32,442 nucleotides of DNA. It comes from JAURVT01 sp049059935. Its GTDB lineage: Bacteria; Actinomycetota; Actinomycetes; Propionibacteriales; Nocardioidaceae. The stretch lies in contig NZ_JBMGQR010000051.1 in NCBI RefSeq assembly GCF_049059935.1, forward strand, positions 1 to 32,442, written 5' to 3'. The position numbers were made by a program, and so were the translations under genes. Shown here piece after piece: positions 1-6,766 of the stretch. Below the pieces are notes generated by a model that saw nothing but the letters and a program-made list of their open reading frames with translations, ran no database searches and was not told the origin of the DNA. How positions within the stretch are numbered: position 1 is the first letter of the stretch; each line of letters begins with the position of its first letter.

Positions 1-746
1 ACTCGGTCACGCCGGTCAGCAACGGCGAGGCCGTCCTGCATGACCGCGTCGACCTGTCGGCCGTCGGCGACGCGTCCTGGTTCGGGCTGCCCAGCGGCAC
101 CCTGGCCGACGGCGTGTCCGTGGTCCACGCGCCCAGCTTCTCGCTGACGTTCGTGCTGCTCGTGCTGCCCGGCGTCATCGCCCTGATCGCGGAGAACACC
201 GGGCACGTCAAGGCGGTCGCCGAGATGACCGGCGACGATCTCGACCCCTACGTGGGCCGCGCGCTCGTCGGTGACGGTCTCGCCACCGCGTTCGCCAGCG
301 CCTTCGGCGGCTCGCCCACCACCACCTACGCCGAGAACATCGGCGTCATGTCGGCCACACGGATCTACTCGACGGCGGCCTACTACGCCGCCGCGGTCGT
401 GGCGATCGTCCTCGGCCTGTGCCCGAAGTTCGGTGCGATCGTCAGCGCCGTCCCCGGCGGCGTCCTGGGCGGCATCACCTTGGTGCTCTACGGGATGATC
501 GGACTGGTGGGGGCCAAGATCTGGGTCGACAACAAGGTCGACTTCGGCAACCCCGTCAACCTCATCGGCCTGTCCGCCGGCATCATCGCCGGCATCGGCG
601 GCGTGGCCCTGCAGATCACCGACAACTTCGAGCTCAGCGGCATCGCGCTGGGCACGATCCTGGTGATCGTCTACTTCCACCTGGTGAAGGGCAAGCGCGG
701 CGAGCTCGCCCCCACCGACTCCGACGAGGTGACCCGCACCAAGTGA
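1..746 (+). CDS. NCS2 uracil-type permease, C-terminal part (5' end outside window)
   Basis: The reading frame is open from base 3, so the gene starts upstream of the window; about 247 residues are visible. Hydrophobic segments alternate with short loops, as in the nucleobase:cation symporter-2 (UraA/RutG/XanQ) family. The family motif AENTGH is present, and the segment TTTYAENIGVMSATRIYS matches the uracil branch (UraA and RutG carry TTYxENIGVMAxT), whereas xanthine/urate carriers have a glutamine-rich version (FSQN). Family knowledge makes it a proton-coupled pyrimidine importer in the membrane. The stop overlaps the GTG start of the next gene, so it is co-translated with the molybdenum hydroxylase. 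The protein ends in a short hydrophilic tail. Uracil specificity is inferred from the motif and the barbiturase-family gene downstream. Confidence 0.88.
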   Translation, partial: SVTPVSNGEAVLHDRVDLSAVGDASWFGLPSGTLADGVSVVHAPSFSLTFVLLVLPGVIALIAENTGHVKAVAEMTGDDLDPYVGRALVGDGLATAFASAFGGSPTTTYAENIGVMSATRIYSTAAYYAAAVVAIVLGLCPKFGAIVSAVPGGVLGGITLVLYGMIGLVGAKIWVDNKVDFGNPVNLIGLSAGIIAGIGGVALQITDNFELSGIALGTILVIVYFHLVKGKRGELAPTDSDEVTRTK

Positions 747-1621
747 AGCCCGCGCCGTTCTCGTACCTGCGACCCACGACCCTCGAGGAGGCCCTCGCCG
801 CCCTGGCCGAGCACGCCGACGCCAAGGTGCTCGCGGGGGGCCAGAGCCTGCTGCCGCTGCTGTCGATGCGGCTCGCGGCCCCGGCCGTCCTCGTCGACGT
901 CAACCGGGTGCCCGGCCTCGACGGGGTCCGCAGCGACGAGGACGGCGTGGCCTTCGGGGCCCTCGTCCGCCACGCGGCGCTGGAGCGCGACGCCGACGCG
1001 CGTCGCGTCCAGCCGCTGCTGGGCCAGGCCCTGCGCCTGGTCGCCCACCCCACGATCCGCAACCAGGGGACGACCGTCGGCTCGCTCGCGCACGCCGACG
1101 CCGCGGCCGAGATGCCGATGGTCCTCACCCTCCTCGGCGGCCACGTCACCGCCGCGTCCGTCCGCGGCGAGCGCCGCATCGAGGCGCGCGACCTGTACGT
1201 CGGGCCGCTCGAGTCGTGCCTGGAGCACGACGAGATGCTCACCGGCGCCTGGGTGCCGGCCCTGCCCGCCCGCACCGGCTCGGCCATCGACGAGGTGTCG
1301 CGCCGCCACGGCGACTACGCGCTCGTCGGCGTCGCCGCGCTGGTGTCCGTGGGCGAGACCGGGGCCGTCGAGTCCGTCCGCGCCGGGTACCTGTCGGTGT
1401 CCGACACCCCGCTGGCCGTCGACCTGTCCGAGGCCTTCGCCGACGGCGAGCTGAGCCCGGCCAACCTCGCCGCCGCCGTCGAGGTCGCGCACGCGGCGAT
1501 CGAGCCCGACGCCGACATCCACGCCACCGCCGACTACCGGCGCCACCTCGCCGGCGTGCTGACGCGCCGCGTCGTCGCCGCCGCGCACGAGGCCGTCACG
1601 ACGAAGGAGGGAGTCGCATGA
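743..1621 (+). CDS. Molybdenum hydroxylase FAD-binding (medium) subunit, CoxM/CutM-like
   Basis: 292 residues from a GTG start that overlaps the permease stop by 4 bases (GTGA). It belongs to the FAD-binding subunit of the xanthine dehydrogenase/CO dehydrogenase family, which passes electrons from the 2Fe-2S clusters to FAD. The N-terminal flavin loop AGGQSLLPLLSMRL lies near residues 31-44, and the second flavin-contact region TIRNQGTTVGSLAHADAAAE sits near residues 104-123. The second motif is a slight variant of the usual RNxGTxGGSLAHADPAAE form. The C-terminal third fits the CO_deh_flav_C domain. The order medium-small-large is that of cox/cut-type operons. The substrate is set by the large subunit. 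Confidence 0.92.
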   Translation: MKPAPFSYLRPTTLEEALAALAEHADAKVLAGGQSLLPLLSMRLAAPAVLVDVNRVPGLDGVRSDEDGVAFGALVRHAALERDADARRVQPLLGQALRLVAHPTIRNQGTTVGSLAHADAAAEMPMVLTLLGGHVTAASVRGERRIEARDLYVGPLESCLEHDEMLTGAWVPALPARTGSAIDEVSRRHGDYALVGVAALVSVGETGAVESVRAGYLSVSDTPLAVDLSEAFADGELSPANLAAAVEVAHAAIEPDADIHATADYRRHLAGVLTRRVVAAAHEAVTTKEGVA

Positions 1622-2127
1622 CCGACACCGCCCATGAGATCCACGAGGTCGACCTGGTCGTCAACGGCGCCGCGCACCGCATCGACGTGCCCGCCCGCAA
1701 GCTGCTCTCGGACGCGATCCGCCAGGACTGCGGCCTCACCGGCACCCACGTCGGCTGCGAGCACGGCGTCTGCGGCGCGTGCACCGTCCTCGTCGACGGG
1801 ACGCCCGTCCGCTCCTGCCTGATGCTCGCCGTCAGCGCCGACGGTCGCGACGTCACCACCGTCGAGGGCCTGACCGAGTCCGGCGACCGCCTCGGCCCGG
1901 TGCAGCAGGCGTTCAAGGAGTGCCACGGCCTGCAGTGCGGCTTCTGCACCCCCGGCTTCCTCACCACCATCACCGCCGGCCTGCGCGACAACCCCGACCC
2001 CACCGAGGACGAGGCGCGCGAGATGGTCGGCGGCAACCTGTGCCGCTGCACCGGCTACCAGAACATCGTCGCGTCGGTGCTGCGCGCCGCCGAGATCTCC
2101 CACGAGCGGGCGGGGGACGTCGCGTGA
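1618..2127 (+). CDS. Molybdenum hydroxylase 2Fe-2S (small) subunit, CoxS/CutS-like
   Basis: 169 residues, ATG start overlapping the previous stop (ATGA) and preceded by the strong ribosome site AAGGAGGGAG. It carries two [2Fe-2S] clusters that relay electrons from the molybdenum cofactor to FAD. The plant-ferredoxin-type cluster uses Cys47, Cys52, Cys55 and Cys67 (CEHGVCGAC, then C). The second, all-helical cluster uses Cys107, Cys110, Cys142 and Cys144 (CGFC and CRC). All eight ligands are present and the length is typical, so the subunit should be functional. Confidence 0.95.
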   Translation: MTDTAHEIHEVDLVVNGAAHRIDVPARKLLSDAIRQDCGLTGTHVGCEHGVCGACTVLVDGTPVRSCLMLAVSADGRDVTTVEGLTESGDRLGPVQQAFKECHGLQCGFCTPGFLTTITAGLRDNPDPTEDEAREMVGGNLCRCTGYQNIVASVLRAAEISHERAGDVA

Positions 2128-4517
2128 CCACCAAGAGCTTCGGCCAGCGCGTCCAGCGCACCGAGGACGAGCGGTTCCTGCGCGGGCGCGGCCAGTACAC
2201 CGACGACCTCCTGCCCGACGCACTGCACGTCGCGATCCTGCGCAGCCCGCACGCGCACGCGCGCATCGGCGACATCGAGGTCGACGCCGTGCTCGACGTC
2301 GAGGGCGTCGTCGCGGTCTACACGTACGAGGACCTCGAGGGCCCGATGTCCGAGCCCCTCCCCCTGCTCATCCCGCACCCCGCGCTGAGCCACGGCCGCA
2401 CGCAGTACGCGCTGGCCAAGGACGAGGTGAACTACGTCGGCGAGGCCGTCGCGATGGTGGTCGCCACCGACCGCTACGTCGCCGAGGACGCCGCGGCACG
2501 CATCACGGTGGTCTACGAGACCCTGCCCGTCGTCGTCGGCATCGACGCCGCGCGCGACGCGTCGAGGCTCGTCCACGACGACGTGCCCGGCAACGTCGCC
2601 GCCCGCATGGAGCAGTCGACGGGCGACGCCGCCGCCGCGATCGCCAAGGCGCCGCACCGGCTCGAGCTCGAGCTCGACATCGAGCGCAGCGCCTGCATGC
2701 CGCTGGAGGGACGCGCCACCGCGGCCCGCTGGGACACCGACACCTCCCGCCTGACGGTCTGGACCTCCACCCAGACCTCGACGGGCGTGCGCGCCGCCGT
2801 CGCGTCCAAGCTGGGCCTCGACCTCGTGCAGGTCGACGTCATCACCCCCGACGTGGGCGGCGGCTTCGGCGTCAAGGTCGTGCACCCGTGGCCCGAGGAG
2901 GTGCTCGTCCCGATGGCCGCGCGCCTGCTCGGCCGTCCGGTCAAGTTCACCGAGGACCGCCGCGAGCACTTCATCTCCTCGGCCCACGAGCGCGCGCAGC
3001 ACCACCACGTCGAGGTCGGCTTCGACGACGACGGCCGCGTCGAGGGCCTGTCGGTGCAGTTCTGGCACGACAACGGCGCCTACACCCCGTATGGCCTGAT
3101 CGTCCCGATCATCACCTCGACGCAGCTGCTCGGGCCGTACAAGCCGCCGGTGTACTCGGTCGTCTTCGAGAGCCTGTACACCAACACCGTCATCGTGACG
3201 CCGTACCGCGGCGCCGGGCGTCCGCAGGGCGTGTTCGCGATGGAGCGCACGATGGACGCGATCGCGGCGTACCTCGGCAAGGACCGCGCGGCCGTCCGCG
3301 CCGTCAACTTCATCCAGCCCGACGAGTTCCCCTACGACCAGGGCCTGATCTTCCAGGACGGCAAGCCGCTGATCTACGACTCGGGCGACTTCCCGCAGTC
3401 GCTCGACAAGATCAAGGATCTCGTCGGCTGGGACGAGTTCGAGAAGGTGCGCGACGAGGCCCGTGCCGAGGGACGCACCGTCGGCATCGGCCTGGCCTGC
3501 TACGTCGAGGGCACGGGCGTCGGCCCCTACGAGGGCGGCCACGTGCAGGTCGAGACCACCGGCAAGGTCAAGGTGTCCACCGGCCTGACCACCCAGGGCC
3601 AGGGCCACCAGACCGCCTTCGCGCAGATCGTCGCCGACGAGCTCGGCGTGCGGTTCGAGGACGTCGAGGTCGTCACCGGCGACACGCGCCGCATGCCGTA
3701 CGCGGTGGGCACCTACGCGTCCCGCGCCGCGGTGATGAGCGGCTCGGCGATCGCGCTGACGGCCCGCGCCGTCAAGGCCAAGGCGCTCAAGCTCGCCGCC
3801 GACGCGCTGGAGGTGTCCGAGGACGACCTCGAGATCGCCGACGGCGTCGTGTCGGTCAAGGGCGCACCGTCGTCCAACGTCGCGCTCGGCACGCTCGCCG
3901 TGCTCAGCAACCCGCTGCGCTACGCGTTCGACGAGGCCTCCAAGTCGGCCACCCAGTTCTCCGTCGGCGACCCCGACGCGGTGCCGGTGCCCGAGGGCGA
4001 GAGCCCCGGCCTGGAGAGCCGCGACTTCTTCTCCCCGCCACGCTCGACGTTCGCCAGCGGCATGCACGCCGTCGTCGTCGAGACCGATCCCGACACCGCC
4101 GAGATCTCGATCCTGCGCTACTGCGTCGTGCACGACTGCGGCCGGCTGATCAACCCCCTCATCGTCGAGGGCCAGATCCACGGCGGCGTCGCGCAGGGCG
4201 TCGGCGGCGCGCTGTACGAGCGCATGGCCTACGACGAGCACGGCCAGCTGCAGAATGCGTCGTTCATGGACTTCCTGATGCCCTACGTCAGCGAGGTGCC
4301 GCACGAGATCGAGGTCGACCACCTCGAGACGCCGTCGCCGCTCAACCCCCTCGGCATCAAGGGCGCGGGCGAGGCCGGCGTCATCCCGTCGGCGGCGCTG
4401 TTCGCGTCGGCGATCGAGGACGCCGAGGGCTTCGCCATCACCCGTATGCCCATCTCCCCCTCCGAGCTGTACGCCCTGCGGCTCGAGCACGCCACCACCG
4501 AAGGAGCCGACCGATGA
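2124..4517 (+). CDS. Molybdenum hydroxylase large subunit (molybdopterin-binding), form-II CoxL-like
   Basis: 797 residues from a GTG start overlapping the previous stop (GTGA). It is the catalytic subunit of a xanthine dehydrogenase-family hydroxylase, which inserts a water-derived oxygen into an aromatic or heterocyclic C-H bond. Visible motifs: GGGFGVK (about residues 245-251), PYRGAGR (360-366), GQGHQTAF near 490, and KGAGEAG with the expected catalytic glutamate at about residue 750. The PYRGAGR loop replaces the AYRCSFR loop that carries the copper-binding cysteine of true form-I CO dehydrogenase, so this is not a CO oxidiser. With a uracil permease upstream and a barbiturase-family gene downstream, a uracil/thymine dehydrogenase is the favoured guess. 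Other N-heterocycle hydroxylases remain possible. Confidence 0.92.
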   Translation: MTTKSFGQRVQRTEDERFLRGRGQYTDDLLPDALHVAILRSPHAHARIGDIEVDAVLDVEGVVAVYTYEDLEGPMSEPLPLLIPHPALSHGRTQYALAKDEVNYVGEAVAMVVATDRYVAEDAAARITVVYETLPVVVGIDAARDASRLVHDDVPGNVAARMEQSTGDAAAAIAKAPHRLELELDIERSACMPLEGRATAARWDTDTSRLTVWTSTQTSTGVRAAVASKLGLDLVQVDVITPDVGGGFGVKVVHPWPEEVLVPMAARLLGRPVKFTEDRREHFISSAHERAQHHHVEVGFDDDGRVEGLSVQFWHDNGAYTPYGLIVPIITSTQLLGPYKPPVYSVVFESLYTNTVIVTPYRGAGRPQGVFAMERTMDAIAAYLGKDRAAVRAVNFIQPDEFPYDQGLIFQDGKPLIYDSGDFPQSLDKIKDLVGWDEFEKVRDEARAEGRTVGIGLACYVEGTGVGPYEGGHVQVETTGKVKVSTGLTTQGQGHQTAFAQIVADELGVRFEDVEVVTGDTRRMPYAVGTYASRAAVMSGSAIALTARAVKAKALKLAADALEVSEDDLEIADGVVSVKGAPSSNVALGTLAVLSNPLRYAFDEASKSATQFSVGDPDAVPVPEGESPGLESRDFFSPPRSTFASGMHAVVVETDPDTAEISILRYCVVHDCGRLINPLIVEGQIHGGVAQGVGGALYERMAYDEHGQLQNASFMDFLMPYVSEVPHEIEVDHLETPSPLNPLGIKGAGEAGVIPSAALFASAIEDAEGFAITRMPISPSELYALRLEHATTEGADR

Positions 4518-5164
4518 AGGTCGCCGGAACCGCCGTCCTCAACGCCCCCGTCGCCCAGGTCTGGGACGCGCTCCTCGACCCGCAGGTGCTCGTGCGCACC
4601 ATCCCCGGCTGCGAGAGCCTGCGCACCACCGCCGAGAACGAGTACGCGATGACGGTCACCGCTGGCGTCGCCTCGATCAAGGGGACGTACGCGGGCACCT
4701 GCTCGCTGAGCGACCTCAAGCCGCACGAGTCGCTGCTCCTCAAGGCCGAGGGCGCGGGCGGCCCGGGCACCGTGGCGGCCGACGTCACCGTCAGCTTCGG
4801 CGACCGCGGTGACGGCACCACCACCGTCGACTACGCGGCCGACGCCGTCGTCGGCGGCATGATCGGTGGCGTGGGCCAGCGGATGCTCACGTCGGTCAGC
4901 CGCCGCATGGCCGGCGAGTTCTTCTCCGCCGTCGACAAGGTGATCCGCGACGGCATCCCGGCCGAGGCCCCCGCGCCGGGTGCCGTGGGTGCGGGGACGC
5001 CGTCCGCCGCCCCGTCCGAGCCCGGGGTGTTCACCGCCCCGGCCAAGGCGTCGGCGCTGCCGTCGATCGGCGGCGGGGACGGTTTCGTCCAGGGCGCCCT
5101 GGTCGGTGCCGCGCTGGTGCTCGCCGGCGTGGTCGCCGGCGGCCTGCTCGGCCGTCGCCGGTGA
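4514..5164 (+). CDS. CoxG-like SRPBCC protein with C-terminal membrane anchor
   Basis: 216 residues, ATG overlapping the large-subunit stop (ATGA). Residues 1-150 match the CO dehydrogenase subunit G family, a START/SRPBCC fold (MKVAGTAVLNAPVAQVWDAL, the IPGCESL motif, and TYAG). A Pro/Ala-rich linker follows, and the protein ends with a hydrophobic helix and a basic tail (VGAALVLAGVVAGGLLGRRR), an expected inner-membrane anchor. CoxG proteins recruit CO dehydrogenase to the membrane in CO oxidisers. Here the role is inferred: docking the hydroxylase so electrons can enter the respiratory chain, which would make the enzyme a membrane-linked dehydrogenase rather than an O2- or NAD-dependent one. 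It is translationally coupled to the amidase. Confidence 0.88.
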   Translation: MKVAGTAVLNAPVAQVWDALLDPQVLVRTIPGCESLRTTAENEYAMTVTAGVASIKGTYAGTCSLSDLKPHESLLLKAEGAGGPGTVAADVTVSFGDRGDGTTTVDYAADAVVGGMIGGVGQRMLTSVSRRMAGEFFSAVDKVIRDGIPAEAPAPGAVGAGTPSAAPSEPGVFTAPAKASALPSIGGGDGFVQGALVGAALVLAGVVAGGLLGRRR

Positions 5165-6570
5165 CGATCGACGTCCACAGCCCCGCGCGGGTGATGGCGC
5201 AGGCCGTCGCCGACCGCGAGATCTCGGCGCGTGAGCTGCTCGACCTGCACCTGGAGCGCATCGACGAGGTGAACGGGCGCGTCAACGCGATCGTCAGCCT
5301 CGACCCCGAGCGGGCGCGGGCCGAGGCGGCCGAGCGCGACGAGGAGACGGCGCGCGGCGTCTCGCGCGGACCGCTGCACGGTCTGCCGTTCGCGTTCAAG
5401 GACACGCACGCCGTTGGCGGGTGGCGCACGACGTACGGCTCGACCCTGATGGCCGACCACGTGCCCGAGCGCGACGAGCTGATCGTCGAGCGCGTCCGCG
5501 CCGCGGGCGCCGTGACGATCGGCAAGACCAACGTGCCGGAGTTCGCGGCGGGGTCGCACACGTTCAACAAGATCTTCGGCACCACGCTCAACCCGTACGA
5601 CCTGACGCGCTCGGCCGGCGGCTCGAGCGGCGGCGCGGGCGCGGCGCTCGCGTCGGGCATGGTGCCGCTCGCCGAGGGCAGCGACATGGGCGGCTCGCTG
5701 CGCAACCCCGCCTCCTTCGACAACGTCGTGGGCCTGCGCCCGTCGCTGGGCCGGGTGCCCGAGTGGCCCGCGGCCAACGGCTGGGAGACGACGTCCGTCG
5801 GCGGCCCGATGGCGCGCTCGGTGGACGACCTCTCGCTGCTGCTGTCGGTGATCGCCGGCCCCGACCCGCGCGCGCCCCTGGCGCTCGGTGACCCCGGTGC
5901 GACGTTCGCCGCGCCCGTCGAGGGCTCGCTGCAAGGCGTGCGCGTCGCGTTCTCTGCCGACCTCGGCGGGGCGTTCGAGGTCGACGAGCAGGTGGCGGCG
6001 ATCGTCGCCGCGCAGCGCGACGTCATGGCCGGTGCGGGCGCCGTCGTCACCGAGGCGCACCCCGACCTGTCCCTCGCCGAGGACACCTTCCGGACGCTGC
6101 GTGCCTGGCGGTTCCAGGCGATGTTCGGCGCGCGGCTCGCCGAGCGTCCCGACGCGTTCAAGGCCTCGCTGGCCGACAACATCCGCGCCGGCGAGCACCT
6201 CACCGGAGCCGACGTCGCGCGCGCGTACGAGCAGCGGACGTCGCTGGGGCAGACCATGCGCCGGTTCTTCGCCGACCACGACGTGCTCGCGCTCCCCGTC
6301 AGCCAGGTGCCGCCGTTCAGCGCCGACGAGGAGTACCCCTCGCACATCAACGGCCGTGAGCAGGCGACGTACCTGGACTGGATGCGGTCGGCGTACTTCG
6401 TCACCGTGACGGGCTGTCCCGCGATCTCCGTCCCGGCGGGCTTCACCGCCGAGGGCTGGCCCGTCGGCATCCAGCTCGTCGCCCGCCACGGCGGCGAGGC
6501 CGCCCTGCTGTCGGTCGCCCACGCCTTCGAGCAGCTCACCGGCCACGGTCGGGTCCGCCCCACCCTCTGA
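5161..6570 (+). CDS. Amidase-signature hydrolase; candidate ureidomalonase
   Basis: 469 residues, GTG start overlapping the CoxG-like stop (GTGA). The full Ser-cisSer-Lys triad of the amidase signature family is visible: Lys80 in FAFKD, cis-Ser155 in GGSSGG and the nucleophile Ser179 in GSDMGGSLRNPA. The spacings (75 and 24 residues) equal those of fatty acid amide hydrolase. The C-terminal part includes the usual GCPAISVPAGF segment. The family cleaves amides and ureido compounds. As the last gene of the hydroxylase operon it could hydrolyse ureidomalonate, the product of barbiturate ring opening, to malonate and urea; that is inference from context. A general amide or carbamoyl-acid hydrolase is equally compatible with the sequence. 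A 22-bp palindrome follows the stop. Confidence 0.9.
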   Translation: MTIDVHSPARVMAQAVADREISARELLDLHLERIDEVNGRVNAIVSLDPERARAEAAERDEETARGVSRGPLHGLPFAFKDTHAVGGWRTTYGSTLMADHVPERDELIVERVRAAGAVTIGKTNVPEFAAGSHTFNKIFGTTLNPYDLTRSAGGSSGGAGAALASGMVPLAEGSDMGGSLRNPASFDNVVGLRPSLGRVPEWPAANGWETTSVGGPMARSVDDLSLLLSVIAGPDPRAPLALGDPGATFAAPVEGSLQGVRVAFSADLGGAFEVDEQVAAIVAAQRDVMAGAGAVVTEAHPDLSLAEDTFRTLRAWRFQAMFGARLAERPDAFKASLADNIRAGEHLTGADVARAYEQRTSLGQTMRRFFADHDVLALPVSQVPPFSADEEYPSHINGREQATYLDWMRSAYFVTVTGCPAISVPAGFTAEGWPVGIQLVARHGGEAALLSVAHAFEQLTGHGRVRPTL

Positions 6571-6579
6571 CGGAGCCCG

Positions 6580-6636
6580 CGAGATACGGGTTCTGCACCA
6601 CGGCGGACGCTCCGGTGGTGCAGAACCCGTATCTCG
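6580..6636. terminator. 22-bp perfect palindrome (hairpin 1), probable terminator
   Basis: Bases 6580-6601 and 6615-6636 are perfect reverse complements (22 bp) around a 13-base loop, starting 9 bases after the amidase stop. There is no T-tract, which is common for actinobacterial terminators. Part of the arm (GGTTCTGCACCAC, 6589-6601) recurs with one change at 13957-13969 next to hairpin 3. Termination is inferred from position. Confidence 0.65.
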
Positions 6637-6754
6637 GCGACTCGGGAGGGGGCGGTCCGGGGGTTGACAGGGTGGGAGGCGTCGGCAAGATCTGACATCA
6701 CCTCAGCCAGGTCGACGGCGATGTCCGCCGTACGCCCGCCCCACTCCGACAGGG

Positions 6755-6760
6755 TTGGAT
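6755..6760 (+). promoter_or_regulatory. Possible leaderless -10 element (TTGGAT) for hyuA
   Basis: TTGGAT ends 6 bases before the ATG at 6767, where no convincing Shine-Dalgarno sequence is seen. This is the geometry of an actinobacterial leaderless promoter, although the hexamer is poor. An alternative is a -35-like TTGACA at 6664-6669 with a longer leader. Confidence 0.3.
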
Positions 6761-6766
6761 CGGGGC

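Noticed and set aside
743..4517. Aerobic CO dehydrogenase (coxMSL)
   Set aside because: Gene order and CoxG neighbour fit, but the large subunit has PYRGAGR instead of the form-I AYRCSFR loop with its Cu-binding cysteine.
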